From Prevotella herbatica (lineage in GTDB: Bacteria > Bacteroidota > Bacteroidia > Bacteroidales > Bacteroidaceae), in the NCBI RefSeq assembly GCF_017347605.1, contig NZ_AP024484.1:3238501-3302500 (forward strand): 64,000 bases of DNA, read 5' to 3'. Below, piece after piece: positions 9,387 through 18,579 of the stretch. Each line of letters opens with the position of its first letter. Within the stretch, counting starts at the first letter, position 1. A program made the translations under genes and the position numbers. The notes below the pieces were generated by a model that did no database searches, had not been told where the DNA came from, and saw only the letters and a program-made list of their open reading frames with translations.

Positions 9387-10400
9387 ATGATAAGAAAAGT
9401 AATTTTTGAAAGCCAGGAGCGCCGTATAGACAGTGTGCTTGCAACTCTTAAGGAAAACGGTATTAATAGTATCGAAGAGGCTAATGAAATTTGCGAAAAA
9501 GCTGGTGTTGATCCTTATCAGATGTGTGAGGATACACAGCGTATCTGCTTCGAGAATGCGAAGTGGGCTTACGTTTGTGGTACAGCAATCGCTGTTAAGA
9601 AAGGTGTAAAGAATGCTGCTGAGGCTGCTGAGGCAATTGGTCTTGGTCTTCAGAGTTTCTGTATCAAGGGTTCTGTTGCTGACGACCGTAAGGTTGGTCT
9701 TGGTCATGGTAACCTTGCAGCTCGTCTTCTTCGTGAAGAGACAGAATGTTTCGCATTCTTGGCTGGTCACGAGTCTTTCGCAGCAGCTGAAGGTGCTATC
9801 AAGATTGCAGAAATGGCAAATAAGGTTCGTGTAAAGCCTTTGCGTGTCATTCTTAACGGTCTTGGTAAAGATGCAGCTATGATCATTAGCCGTATCAATG
9901 GTTTCACTTACGTACAGACAAAGTTTGATTACTATACTAGCGAAGTTAAGGTAGTTAAGGAAATCGCTTATTCTGATGGTGCTCGTGCTAAGGTTAAGTG
10001 CTATGGTGCTGACGATGTACGTGAAGGTGTTGCTATTCTTTGGAAAGAGAACGTTGATGTTTCTATCACCGGTAACTCTACAAACCCAACACGTTTCCAG
10101 CATCCAGTAGCCGGAACTTACAAGAAAGAGCGTCTTGCTGCAGGCAAGCCTTATTTCTCTGTAGCTTCAGGTGGTGGTACAGGTCGTACTCTTCACCCAG
10201 ACAACATGGCAGCAGGTCCTGCTTCTTATGGTATGACAGATACTATGGGTCGTATGCACTCTGATGCTCAGTTCGCAGGTTCTTCATCTGTTCCAGCTCA
10301 CGTTGAAATGATGGGATTCCTCGGTATGGGTAACAACCCAATGGTTGGTGCAACTGTAGCTATTGCCGTTGCTCTTGACCTTGCTATGAACAAGAAGTAA
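9387..10400 (+). CDS. GGGtGRT family protein, function unknown
   Basis: A 337-residue soluble protein containing the signature SVASGGGTGRTLHPDN near residue 260, which gives the family its name. Other conserved-looking parts are GLGHGNLAARLLREETE, LAGHESFAAAEGA and a C-terminal glycine-rich helix. It is translationally close to the scaffold-like gene upstream (11-bp gap) and the pair ends at a strong terminator (10424-10457), so this is a two-gene unit. No catalytic role is established that I know of. The cysteines and the partner suggest metal or Fe-S chemistry, which is inference. Confidence 0.8.
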   Translation: MIRKVIFESQERRIDSVLATLKENGINSIEEANEICEKAGVDPYQMCEDTQRICFENAKWAYVCGTAIAVKKGVKNAAEAAEAIGLGLQSFCIKGSVADDRKVGLGHGNLAARLLREETECFAFLAGHESFAAAEGAIKIAEMANKVRVKPLRVILNGLGKDAAMIISRINGFTYVQTKFDYYTSEVKVVKEIAYSDGARAKVKCYGADDVREGVAILWKENVDVSITGNSTNPTRFQHPVAGTYKKERLAAGKPYFSVASGGGTGRTLHPDNMAAGPASYGMTDTMGRMHSDAQFAGSSSVPAHVEMMGFLGMGNNPMVGATVAIAVALDLAMNKK

Positions 10401-10423
10401 TTCTAGAATTAGCAATATATATG

Positions 10424-10457
10424 CTCCTGTAACTCTAAAGGTTACAGGAGTTTTTTT
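10424..10457. terminator. Intrinsic terminator after the GGGtGRT gene
   Basis: A perfect 10-bp stem (CTCCTGTAAC with GTTACAGGAG), a seven-base loop and seven T. The T run overlaps the stop codon of the convergent flippase gene (10456). Confidence 0.88.
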
Positions 10458-11817
10458 ATTCAATAATAACATACATGGCATATAACATGATAAATGATGC
10501 CATTGTGCCGAATATTACTTTTATAGAGGGTTTATATCCAAATGTATAATGCGTATAAACAACGACGAAAAGTAATTCCATGAAAGCTGAAATTGAAGTG
10601 CCGATACCTAGTCCGATTAAACCACCAATATGATAACCCAATATTGAACTTGTTAAGAGTAATATTGCAGAAACTGATTCCTGAAATAAATACAATAAGG
10701 ATTTACCTTGAGCTAGAGCAACATATTCTATTGGTAAATACACGGCTCTTGCGATTACACCAAACAAAGCTACTTTCACGAATGATACTGCTCCTATGAA
10801 ATTATGGCTAAACAATATCGGTAATATATGTGAAACCAACGGCATAAAAACAAGTAGTAATGGCAAAGCGATAAGCAAATTCGTTATTATCTGTCTGTTG
10901 ATAATCCCCATCATGCTCCCTATTGTACAATTTCTCGCAAGTCGAGGAAAATAATCAGCTTCTAAAGCAGAAAAAGCAACGCCAGAATATGTCATTGTTA
11001 TCATAAAACCAGCATTGTATAGTCCTACAATCTCCAAAGATGCATTTGTGCTTAGAAATGATCGTATGGCATATTCTGTTCCGCTGCCTGCCAAACATGC
11101 TAAAGAAAAAGCAATGCCTAACTTCAATAATGATATATCGCCCTTTAAGCAATTTAATATATCATTTATTGATGGCAAATTACTAAAACGCAGACCTGTT
11201 GCGCGACAGCATAACAAGTATATGAAAAGTGCTGATAAAACTAATGAAGGAACAATGGCCTTTGCTCCAAAAGTATAAAGCAGAGGAATGCTAATTATTA
11301 ATGAAATTACAGTCCCCGCAATCATTAGCTTTGCCAGTTTTGATTGCTTTCCTGTACCTTTAAGTATCGCAATCTCTCCTCCAGAAAGAGTTGTTAGCGA
11401 TACTGCAAAAGGAATGAAAGTCAATTCAAATAAATGGTTTTCTGATCTGCCAAATGATATGAAATTGAATAGTGGAGACATTACTAATGTAATTATAAAA
11501 CCGCACAAGGCTGCAAAAATACTCCATGACCTTACCGATATTATAGATTTATCTAGTTTTTCATTGCCTTGTTCATAGTAGTTGGAGATTTTTTTCACTC
11601 CCGAAGTTTGTATTCCTAATCCAGTAATGTCACCAGACATTCTCACAATCGAATTATAAATGGAAAACATACCGAAACCATTAGTACCTAATAATAAAGC
11701 TACAAATTTGGTTTTTAACAGACCTATAATGATGTTTATTATTTGTACACCACCAAAAAGACCTGCCGATTTTATGTTTCTAATGTATGTACCACGTGTG
11801 GAATTCATAGTTTGCAA
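10456..11817 (-). CDS. O-antigen/lipid-linked oligosaccharide flippase (Wzx-like, MOP superfamily)
   Basis: Polytopic membrane protein of 453 residues with about 12-14 spans. It is of the Wzx/RfbX type that flips undecaprenyl-linked sugars to the periplasm. The N-terminus (GTYIRNIKSAGLFGGVQIINI, then LLKTKFVALLLGTNGFG) is characteristic of polysaccharide translocases. Starts at 11817 (MQTM) and 11808 (MNST) are both possible; the -7 like TATCTTTG (read on the minus strand, 11832-11825) lies only seven bases before 11817, which favours MNST. No glycosyltransferase cluster adjoins, so it is an orphan flippase here. Confidence 0.82.
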   Translation of the reverse strand: MQTMNSTRGTYIRNIKSAGLFGGVQIINIIIGLLKTKFVALLLGTNGFGMFSIYNSIVRMSGDITGLGIQTSGVKKISNYYEQGNEKLDKSIISVRSWSIFAALCGFIITLVMSPLFNFISFGRSENHLFELTFIPFAVSLTTLSGGEIAILKGTGKQSKLAKLMIAGTVISLIISIPLLYTFGAKAIVPSLVLSALFIYLLCCRATGLRFSNLPSINDILNCLKGDISLLKLGIAFSLACLAGSGTEYAIRSFLSTNASLEIVGLYNAGFMITMTYSGVAFSALEADYFPRLARNCTIGSMMGIINRQIITNLLIALPLLLVFMPLVSHILPILFSHNFIGAVSFVKVALFGVIARAVYLPIEYVALAQGKSLLYLFQESVSAILLLTSSILGYHIGGLIGLGIGTSISAFMELLFVVVYTHYTFGYKPSIKVIFGTMASFIMLYAMYVIIE

Positions 11818-11902
11818 AGATAAGCAAACTTTTCATCTTACCCAAGAAAAAGGAATATCAAATTGAATGTTGCATATTTTGACACAAATCGTGCTAATGA
11901 TA

Positions 11903-11934
11903 TTTGTGAGGCATTCAAACTTTCCGTACCTTTG
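11903..11934 (+). promoter_or_regulatory. Bacteroidetes promoter for second GH25 gene
   Basis: TTTG at 11903-11906 and TACCTTTG at 11927-11934 with a 20-bp spacer. Its position shows that ATG 11957 is the true start, because the longer open frame would begin upstream of the promoter. Confidence 0.8.
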
Positions 11935-11956
11935 CATCATATTATTTTCATTGGTA

Positions 11957-12742
11957 ATGGTCAAGAAGAGAAACAAGAAAAAGAAAAGCGGAAACTGGTC
12001 ATTGAAATTGATTATTTTATCTGGAGGTGTCTTGTTTTTGCTATGGTATTATATGCCATGGCAGATGCTCAATACTGCCAAATATGATGCGAATTGGCCA
12101 TATACAGACATTGATGCTCCGTTTTCTGGAGACTACGATGGAATCGATATTTCCAAACATCAGGGAAAGATACATTGGGACATCCTTTCTAAAAATAGCC
12201 ATATTAAGTTTATATATATAAAAGCTTCCGAAGGAATATACAATGAAGATCCATGCTATCAACGTAATGTTTCTGAAGCGAAGAAACATGGCTTCTTAAT
12301 TGGATCGTACCATTTCCTTTCTGAAAATTTTTCAGGTAGAAGACAGTTTAATCACTTTAATGATGTTGCTGATAAAGAGCAACAAGACCTCTTGCCCTTA
12401 ATAGATGTTGAGGAAGAAGGTACTGAAGGATGGAGCAGAGAAAAAATACAGGCTGAATTACGCAATTTCATTGATGCATGCAAAGGTGAATATGGAAAGG
12501 CTCCAATAATATATTGCAGTGAGTCATATTTTAAAGACAATCTTTCACCAGAGTTCGATAAATATATACTCTTCATTGCCAACTATACAGGTACACCATT
12601 ATTGCCTGGTAAACCAGTATATGATATGTGGCAATTCAGTAAAAAGGGGCATGTTCCTGGAATTTGGAATTGGGTTGATTTAGACAAACTATCACCCAAT
12701 GCAAATTTAGATGATTTAAAGTTGACTAAAGATACTGACTAA
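11957..12742 (+). CDS. Membrane-anchored GH25 family lysozyme
   Basis: Second GH25 muramidase, 261 residues from ATG 11957. A very basic N-terminus (KKRNKKKK) precedes one membrane span at about residues 15-35, giving a signal anchor with the enzyme in the periplasm. Catalytic features: D64 in DGIDISKHQG and the D150-V-E152 pair in LIDVEEE, plus YHF, YCSESYF and MWQFS. It differs from the lysozyme at 3082 by its anchor and is only moderately similar. The gene overlaps the convergent lipoprotein gene by 17 bp at the 3' end. Confidence 0.87.
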   Translation: MVKKRNKKKKSGNWSLKLIILSGGVLFLLWYYMPWQMLNTAKYDANWPYTDIDAPFSGDYDGIDISKHQGKIHWDILSKNSHIKFIYIKASEGIYNEDPCYQRNVSEAKKHGFLIGSYHFLSENFSGRRQFNHFNDVADKEQQDLLPLIDVEEEGTEGWSREKIQAELRNFIDACKGEYGKAPIIYCSESYFKDNLSPEFDKYILFIANYTGTPLLPGKPVYDMWQFSKKGHVPGIWNWVDLDKLSPNANLDDLKLTKDTD

Positions 12743-13529
12743 AACATTTATAGTTGTCACTAATAAGCAATTTGTCAAGAGTAACGTTTTTGTTGTCGTG
12801 CATGTAACTTTCAACGGCATCAATAAATTTTGTTGTAAACACTTTATATCCCATGATCTTATTAACAGCATACATAACCTTTCCCATGTGCAAATCCTTT
12901 TCTTGTTGGCTGCGGTGGTCGAAATTAGGCATCTGATAAATACTTAAAAGATAAAAACTCAGACAATCAGGAACAATATATTCCCTAGACATTGTCTTGC
13001 ATTGATTCTTTGAATAATATTTTGCATACAACGGATAATCCTCACCAAGATATTTATCAAGACAAATTCCAATAGTCTTATCTCCTACTATAATGCTTTG
13101 GTCAAGAGCACCTATCTGTGCATAAACTTTCGGAATCTTAAAATGAGATAACTCTTTTTCTGCCTTACCGAATGCAGCAGATAGCTTTTTATTGATATCG
13201 TCAATACTTGCATATTGCGTTTCAGCATCTGTAATCAATGTTTGTAGTGTTGTATCTTGATAGAAATTAAGAAAACGGCTGTTAATGTCCGGTTCGTAAA
13301 CAGCTCCTAATTTTAGCACATTTTCAACCAAAGTTCTGGTTTCTATAGGGTATTCTGTATTCATTTCTTGAAGAGCTGAAAAGTCACCCGTTGTAAGATA
13401 TCTGCTCTCTATACGATCATAGCGCAAAATCTCAACTTGTCTTTCCATGTCACTGTTTGGCTTAAGTTTTAATTCACAAGCCACACAGAGTACCATTACA
13501 GCAAATAATATGTAATAAATCTTCTTCAA
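12726..13529 (-). CDS. GldB-like lipoprotein
   Basis: The N-terminus (YYILFAVMVLCVAC, cysteine at residue 18) is a lipoprotein signal peptide, so the mature 250-residue protein is membrane-anchored. The body resembles GldB, the gliding-motility lipoprotein: an early VEILRYDR strand, CLDKYLGEDYPLYAKYYSK and MSREYIVPDCLSFYLLS. In non-gliding Prevotella/Bacteroides such homologues persist with unknown role. A -7 like TACTTTTG (minus strand, 13567-13560) precedes it. The 3' end overlaps the convergent GH25 gene. Confidence 0.6.
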   Translation of the reverse strand: MKKIYYILFAVMVLCVACELKLKPNSDMERQVEILRYDRIESRYLTTGDFSALQEMNTEYPIETRTLVENVLKLGAVYEPDINSRFLNFYQDTTLQTLITDAETQYASIDDINKKLSAAFGKAEKELSHFKIPKVYAQIGALDQSIIVGDKTIGICLDKYLGEDYPLYAKYYSKNQCKTMSREYIVPDCLSFYLLSIYQMPNFDHRSQQEKDLHMGKVMYAVNKIMGYKVFTTKFIDAVESYMHDNKNVTLDKLLISDNYKCFSQYL

Positions 13530-13734
13530 ACGAATAGTCTCCCTTAAAATTCAACAACGCAAAAGTACTAAAAAATATTTTTTAATGCAAGCTTTTTGCT
13601 AAAAAAATTAAAAATTACGGTCAAATATAACACTTTTAACTCAAAATTAGTAAAAAACTCCAATGAAAATAAAAAATATTTATTAAGCCGAACATTTATA
13701 ATTATATTTGCATTAACAAACTGAAATATAAACA

Positions 13735-14964
13735 ATGATTAAAACAAGTTTTCTCACATTTGCGCTTTTTGCAGTTGCAAATGGTTGTGTGGCTCAAAAT
13801 TCTCTGAGTGTTGACGTCACTAATCCTAATAACATTGAAATGAGTAATACTCCAATCGTTATCAGTCTAAAGAATTATCCTTTAACAACGTCATCTATTG
13901 TAACATGTAATGGAGTAGAGATCCCTTCCCAAGTAGATGATCTTGATGGTGACGGAAATAATGATGAGATATGCTTCATGACAGATATCAAAGCTAAAGG
14001 TGAAAAAATATTCAAAATATTGCTTGATAACAAGTCAGATCAGAAACAATATAAGAATTTAACTTTTGCCGAATTGTTATTGAGAAATCCAAAGGTGAAA
14101 GAAAAAAATAAGCATGATTTGTATTTATCACAGATTGCAGCTACTGATGAGATGAAAGATCAGTATCACCTACTTCATCATCATGGCGTAGCTTTTGAAA
14201 ATGAACTGATATGCATGAGATTTTATTTTGATGAGCGACAGACTCTTGATTTATATGGTAAATTTCACAAGGGATTAGAACTAAAGGATACACAGTTCTA
14301 TACTTCTAAGGAACAAAAGCTCAATGGATATGGCGATGACATTCTTTGGGTAGGAAACACTTTTGGTTTCGGTGCTCTTCGTGGTTGGAACGGCAGTGCT
14401 TCTACAATGATGAGTGACGTTAAGTCTAGAGGACAGCGTATTGTTTGTTATGGACCAGTTCGCACGATCGTTGAACTTACTGATAACGGATGGAGATATA
14501 AGGAAGGACAACCACGTATTTCTTTAACAGAAAGATATACATTGTATGCTAATCATCGTGATGTTGATGTTGAGGCATGGACTAATCGAGATTCAAAGAA
14601 TATGGAGTTCTCTACTGGATTGATAAATATGAAAAACTCTTTGGAGTATTCAGATCATAATGGTCTTCGTGGACTTTGGGGAACTGATTGGCCAGCAGGT
14701 AATGATACTATAAATTGGAAGCGTGAGACAATTGGAATGGGTATATATATTCCACAGAATTATCGCATAAAGGAATTGCCTGCTGATAAAGATAATTATG
14801 GTTATGTAATTCGTATGGTCGACGGAAAACTTAATTATAAAATTACATATTCAAGTGCTGATGAGTCTTTTGGATATCACGACTCTAAGTCATGGTTTGA
14901 ATATCTTAAGGAATGGAAGAAGAATATTAACCTACGCCCGATTATTAAAATCAAGCGTGGTTAA
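13735..14964 (+). CDS. Secreted DUF4861 family protein
   Basis: A 409-residue protein with a signal peptide (residues 1-20, ending CVAQ). The DUF4861 pattern is clear: an N-terminal beta domain (ANGCVAQNSLSVDV, DDLDGDGNNDEICFM with an EF-like Asp-rich loop), then HHHGVAFENELICMRFYFDER, GFGALRGWNG and HNGLRGLWGTDWP. Family members occur near carbohydrate-degradation genes of Bacteroidetes and may bind or cut uronate-type sugars; this is inference. A -7 box TATATTTG lies at 13703-13710, 24 bp before the ATG. The 3' end overlaps the convergent glycosyltransferase gene by 14 bp. Confidence 0.8.
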   Translation: MIKTSFLTFALFAVANGCVAQNSLSVDVTNPNNIEMSNTPIVISLKNYPLTTSSIVTCNGVEIPSQVDDLDGDGNNDEICFMTDIKAKGEKIFKILLDNKSDQKQYKNLTFAELLLRNPKVKEKNKHDLYLSQIAATDEMKDQYHLLHHHGVAFENELICMRFYFDERQTLDLYGKFHKGLELKDTQFYTSKEQKLNGYGDDILWVGNTFGFGALRGWNGSASTMMSDVKSRGQRIVCYGPVRTIVELTDNGWRYKEGQPRISLTERYTLYANHRDVDVEAWTNRDSKNMEFSTGLINMKNSLEYSDHNGLRGLWGTDWPAGNDTINWKRETIGMGIYIPQNYRIKELPADKDNYGYVIRMVDGKLNYKITYSSADESFGYHDSKSWFEYLKEWKKNINLRPIIKIKRG

Positions 14965-15976
14965 TAATATCAGTGAATGTCTTCCTGCCGTGAACATAAT
15001 ATTGCCAAAGCAGGGAGATATTCATTCTATCATTTTTACATCCAGCTACCCTATTCTTCTGTATTATATCTCGGTCTGACTTGAAGTCTTTTCGCCATTT
15101 TTTGAATGCTCGGCGAGCTTTATATATAGCCTTGAAGTCACCAATATTCTTATCTACAATTAGAGTCTTCCATGCTGCTGTATAGTCAAGTATCCATCTC
15201 CAACGCATTGCAGACTTCAACTCTTCTTCACGAAGATTTTTATATAGCATTGTAAGATTGTTGCGGAAGTTCAGATAAGTTTTCATCGGATTACTCTTTG
15301 GTAATGTACCGCCTCCAACATGATAGACTTTGCTTTCTGGAATGCATACAATCTTATGACCGTACAGATTAAGTCTCCAGCACAAGTCTATCTCTTCGTT
15401 ATGTGCGAAAAAGCGACCGTCTAAGGCCCCGACGTTCCAATAGTCTTTTGAACGAATCATTAAGCAAGCACCAGTTGCCCATGAAACCTCAGCAACATCA
15501 TCATATTGTCCTTTGTCTTTTTCTACTGTGTCGAAAATTCGTCCACGGCAGAAAGGATATCCTAGCTTGTCGATAAATCCACCTGAAGCACCAGCATACT
15601 CAAACGAGTCTTTATCGAATATAGATAAAAGTTTCGGTTGACATGCTGCTACATCTTGATGTTCATCCATATATTTCAATAGTGGCTTCAGCCAATTTTC
15701 AGTAACTTCCACATCAGAATTCAATAGCAGATAATATTCGCTAGCTACTTGTTTTAAAGCTTGATTATAACCTTCGGCAAATCCATAGTTCTTATCAAGC
15801 GTGATAATCTCAACCTCGGGAAAGTCCTTCTTCAGCATTTCAATTGAATCGTCAGATGATGCATTATCCGCAACGATAACTTTTGCATCCTTCTCAGAAT
15901 GTTTAATCACCGTTGGCAGATATTTCTTCATCATATCACTGCCGTTCCAATTTAGTATTACTATTGAAAGTTTCAT
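14951..15976 (-). CDS. Glycosyltransferase family 2 (rhamnosyltransferase-like)
   Basis: GT-A fold, inverting sugar transferase of 341 residues. The N-terminal nucleotide-binding segment (LSIVILNWNGSDMMKKYLP, VIVADNASSDDS) and the DXD-equivalent LLLNSDVEV near residue 90 are present, followed by ATGACLMIRS and DEEIDLCWRL-like acceptor motifs (HNEEIDLCWRLNLYGHK). It lacks membrane spans. It lies seven bases downstream of mtaB and is probably co-transcribed with it. It could build surface polysaccharide or glycoprotein sugars; substrate unknown. Confidence 0.85.
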   Translation of the reverse strand: MKLSIVILNWNGSDMMKKYLPTVIKHSEKDAKVIVADNASSDDSIEMLKKDFPEVEIITLDKNYGFAEGYNQALKQVASEYYLLLNSDVEVTENWLKPLLKYMDEHQDVAACQPKLLSIFDKDSFEYAGASGGFIDKLGYPFCRGRIFDTVEKDKGQYDDVAEVSWATGACLMIRSKDYWNVGALDGRFFAHNEEIDLCWRLNLYGHKIVCIPESKVYHVGGGTLPKSNPMKTYLNFRNNLTMLYKNLREEELKSAMRWRWILDYTAAWKTLIVDKNIGDFKAIYKARRAFKKWRKDFKSDRDIIQKNRVAGCKNDRMNISLLWQYYVHGRKTFTDIINHA

Positions 15977-15983
15977 ATATATA

Positions 15984-17324
15984 TCAAATTATTTCCGCTT
16001 TGAGTGCAGATCCGTCATGATTGAAATCACCCAACTTTACGCGGATAATCTCATTGTCATACTCAATGCGAGCACTTGAAGCTGGAAGTTCCACACGGAT
16101 ATAATTATCAGTAAATCCATGCATTGCTTTTCCGCGTGGAGCTTTCTCAAAAAGCACATTCATTTCCTCGCCTATATATTTGGCATAGAAGTCATGTGTC
16201 TTTTGGTCGCTAAGTTCAAGCAGCCTCTTTGAACGCTTTTTCTTTTCCTTTTCTTCAACAACGTAAGGTATAGAGAGGGCACTGGTTCCTGGGCGCTCAC
16301 TATAAGGAAATACGTGTAACTGAGTTACTGGTAGTGATTTCAAGAAGTCGTAACATTCTTGAAAATATTCAGGTTTCTCACCACGACATCCCACCATAAC
16401 ATCAACACCTATGAAGGCGTCAGGCATTTTCTCTTTTATAAGATTTATCTTGTGTGCGAACAAAGCACTGTCATATCGTCTATGCATCAATTTCAACACT
16501 TCATCACTTCCACTTTGCAATGGTATGTGAAAATGAGGCATGAACGCACGGCTATGTGAACAACAATCTATCAGTTCGTCTTCCAATAAATCAGGTTCCA
16601 AACTGCTAATTCGGAATCTTTCTATACCCTTGACATTGTCAAGAGCCTTCACTAAATCTATAAACTTCTCGTGAGTAGTTTCGCCAAAGTCACCAATATT
16701 TACACCTGTAAGAACAATCTCTTTGCCACCTTCAGCAGCAGCTTGCTCAGCTTGCTCAACAAGTGAGGCTATTGATGGATTTCTAGAGAATCCACGTGCG
16801 TAAGGTATGGTGCAATAAGTGCAGAAGTAGTTACATCCGTCTTGCACTTTTAGGAAATATCTTGTTCTATTTCCTCTAGAACAAGAAGGCTGGAAAGTCT
16901 TGATATCCTTTGTTTTAACAGAATGGAACTGATGCAATGCTTCCTTGTCATCACCTTCTGTAAAGGCATTACTTAAATATTGAATAAGGTTAGCCTTTTC
17001 ATTAGAACCAAGTACAAGGTCTACCCCATCAATCTTACTAACCTTTTCAGCTTCAAGCTGTGCATAGCAACCAGTAACGACAATAAAAGCACCTGGATTT
17101 TCACGTGCCATTCTGTGTATAGCCTGTCTGCATTTATGGTCTGCTACTTCTGTAACTGAACATGTGTTTATAATGCATATATCAGCTTTCTCACCTTTTT
17201 CAGCAGTTACAACACCCATTTCGGAAAGCATTTTTCCGAAAGTGGATGTTTCTGAGAAATTGAGTTTGCACCCTAATGTATAATAAGCCGCTTTCTTACC
17301 TTGAAAAGCTGAACTATCTATCAT
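15984..17324 (-). CDS. mtaB: tRNA t6A37 methylthiotransferase MtaB
   Basis: Radical SAM enzyme that adds a methylthio group to t6A at position 37 of tRNAs reading ANN codons. It has the N-terminal UPF0004 domain with three cluster cysteines (C19, C55, C86), the radical SAM triad C164-x3-C168-x2-C171 in DGCNYFCTYCTIPYARG, and a C-terminal TRAM-like domain. The GCKLNFSET opening is typical of MtaB rather than MiaB or RimO. Length 446 is normal. It precedes the glycosyltransferase gene. Confidence 0.9.
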   Translation of the reverse strand: MIDSSAFQGKKAAYYTLGCKLNFSETSTFGKMLSEMGVVTAEKGEKADICIINTCSVTEVADHKCRQAIHRMARENPGAFIVVTGCYAQLEAEKVSKIDGVDLVLGSNEKANLIQYLSNAFTEGDDKEALHQFHSVKTKDIKTFQPSCSRGNRTRYFLKVQDGCNYFCTYCTIPYARGFSRNPSIASLVEQAEQAAAEGGKEIVLTGVNIGDFGETTHEKFIDLVKALDNVKGIERFRISSLEPDLLEDELIDCCSHSRAFMPHFHIPLQSGSDEVLKLMHRRYDSALFAHKINLIKEKMPDAFIGVDVMVGCRGEKPEYFQECYDFLKSLPVTQLHVFPYSERPGTSALSIPYVVEEKEKKKRSKRLLELSDQKTHDFYAKYIGEEMNVLFEKAPRGKAMHGFTDNYIRVELPASSARIEYDNEIIRVKLGDFNHDGSALKAEII

Positions 17325-17349
17325 ATATATTTATTGAATCTTTAATTAT

Positions 17350-18243
17350 TTACAGACCAAGAATTTTGCAGATCTTATCAATTATACCGTCTGTACTGTC
17401 AGCAGCCTGATTGAGTTTCTCGCTAAGTTTCTTGTCTACTTTATCCTGAACTTTCTTGCTTACTTTATCTACGATCTTATTAGCAGCCTTGTCTAAAGCA
17501 TCATCAGAATTATCTTTTGAATCTTTGGCATCCTTTGAATCTTCTTTTGCAGATTCGCTCTCGCTGTCTTTGATATTATCATCGTCGTTTACTTCCTCCT
17601 TATTAGAAGAACTATTCATTGTATTCTCATAGCATCTCACAATATCATCAGCGTTAACTGTATATACATGTCCCAAGAAACCATAAGAAACATTATGCTC
17701 ACGGCCATCAAATTTTACATCACTTACAGAATAAATAATGTAACTGTGGTAATTCAGCATATTGTCTAGTGTAGCATCAACAGTATTGTCATCCAATATC
17801 TTTGTGATAATGCTTAATCCCATTGATAGCAAATCATCGTTATAACCATCTTTCTCATTAATCTTGTCCATAGCCTCAGTAAGTTCTTTCTTGATAGCAT
17901 TCTTATGGCTATCCTTACTTGGGTTTGCTATTGCTAATATAATAATGATGGCTACAGCAACAATTGCGACAGTCTTCCAAATAGGTTTCTTTTCTTTCTC
18001 TTTTTGGGCTGCTTCCTGATTATTTACATTATTAATATAAGGAGGAACAGGAGGTGGAGTCTGCTGTACTGGTGTGTTAGCTTGAAGCATAATGCGCAAT
18101 TCTTCAACCTGCCAAGCTGGAGTCCAGTCTGCAAAGCCGTCAGCCCAAACAAGTGTTTCAGCTGTTATATTTTTATTCTTTACAAGAATCTCGGCACTAA
18201 AAGGTCCTACCTGTAGTCCGTTTTCGATAATAAAATAATTCAT
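17350..18243 (-). CDS. GYF_2-domain membrane protein
   Basis: The 297-residue protein begins with a GYF_2 domain (residues 1-55: YFIIENGLQVGPFS, WADGFADWTPAWQV), a Pro-rich linker, one membrane span at about 89-107, then an alpha/beta region and a very acidic, low-complexity Lys/Asp/Ser tail that ends in amphipathic helices. It resembles Bacteroidetes proteins of unknown role with a zinc-ribbon or GYF sensor on one side of the membrane. It is 25 bp upstream of mtaB. A TAACTTTG element (minus strand, 18280-18273) may be its -7 box. Confidence 0.7.
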   Translation of the reverse strand: MNYFIIENGLQVGPFSAEILVKNKNITAETLVWADGFADWTPAWQVEELRIMLQANTPVQQTPPPVPPYINNVNNQEAAQKEKEKKPIWKTVAIVAVAIIIILAIANPSKDSHKNAIKKELTEAMDKINEKDGYNDDLLSMGLSIITKILDDNTVDATLDNMLNYHSYIIYSVSDVKFDGREHNVSYGFLGHVYTVNADDIVRCYENTMNSSSNKEEVNDDDNIKDSESESAKEDSKDAKDSKDNSDDALDKAANKIVDKVSKKVQDKVDKKLSEKLNQAADSTDGIIDKICKILGL

Positions 18244-18298
18244 ATAGTCTAATTTATTTTGAAATATGCATGCAAAGTTAGAAAAAGTTTTGATAAAA

Positions 18299-18330
18299 TT
18301 TGCATATATGGGAAGAAAAGATTACTTTTG
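18299..18330 (+). promoter_or_regulatory. Promoter for tRNA-Arg
   Basis: TTTG at 18299-18302 and TACTTTTG at 18323-18330 with a 20-bp spacer, ending 20 bases before the tRNA. Confidence 0.75.
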
Positions 18331-18350
18331 CACCCGATTTAAAGATCAAT

Positions 18351-18425
18351 GGTTCCGTAGCTCAGTTGGATTAGAGCAACAGCCTTCTAAGCTGTGGGTC
18401 CTGGGTTCGAATCCCAGCGGAATCA
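18351..18425 (+). tRNA. tRNA-Arg (anticodon TCT)
   Basis: The cloverleaf folds by hand: acceptor GGTTCCG with CGGAATC (one G-T pair), D-arm GCTC/GAGC, anticodon stem ACAGC/GCTGT around loop CTTCTAA (anticodon TCT), and T-stem CTGGG/CCCAG around TTCGAAT. Discriminator A at 18425; CCA is not encoded. It decodes AGA/AGG. Confidence 0.95.
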
Positions 18426-18432
18426 CGAAAAA

Positions 18433-18456
18433 GGAACTAGTACTAGTTCCTTTTTT
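18433..18456 (+). terminator. Terminator after tRNA-Arg
   Basis: Perfect 8-bp stem (GGAACTAG with CTAGTTCC) around TA, followed by six T, eight bases past the tRNA. Confidence 0.85.
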
Positions 18457-18579
18457 GTTTTTATAATAATTATATATATTGTATTATTAATAAGTACAAA
18501 ACCATAATGATTCAATGTTTGATAGAACATGTCCATAATACTAAGATCAAAGCTTATTTATTGAGTATAATTGGCGAAC

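Noticed and set aside
9315-10103. A long minus-strand frame (262 codons) under the GGGtGRT gene
   Set aside because: Antisense frame created by strong codon bias; its cysteine- and serine-rich product fits no protein.
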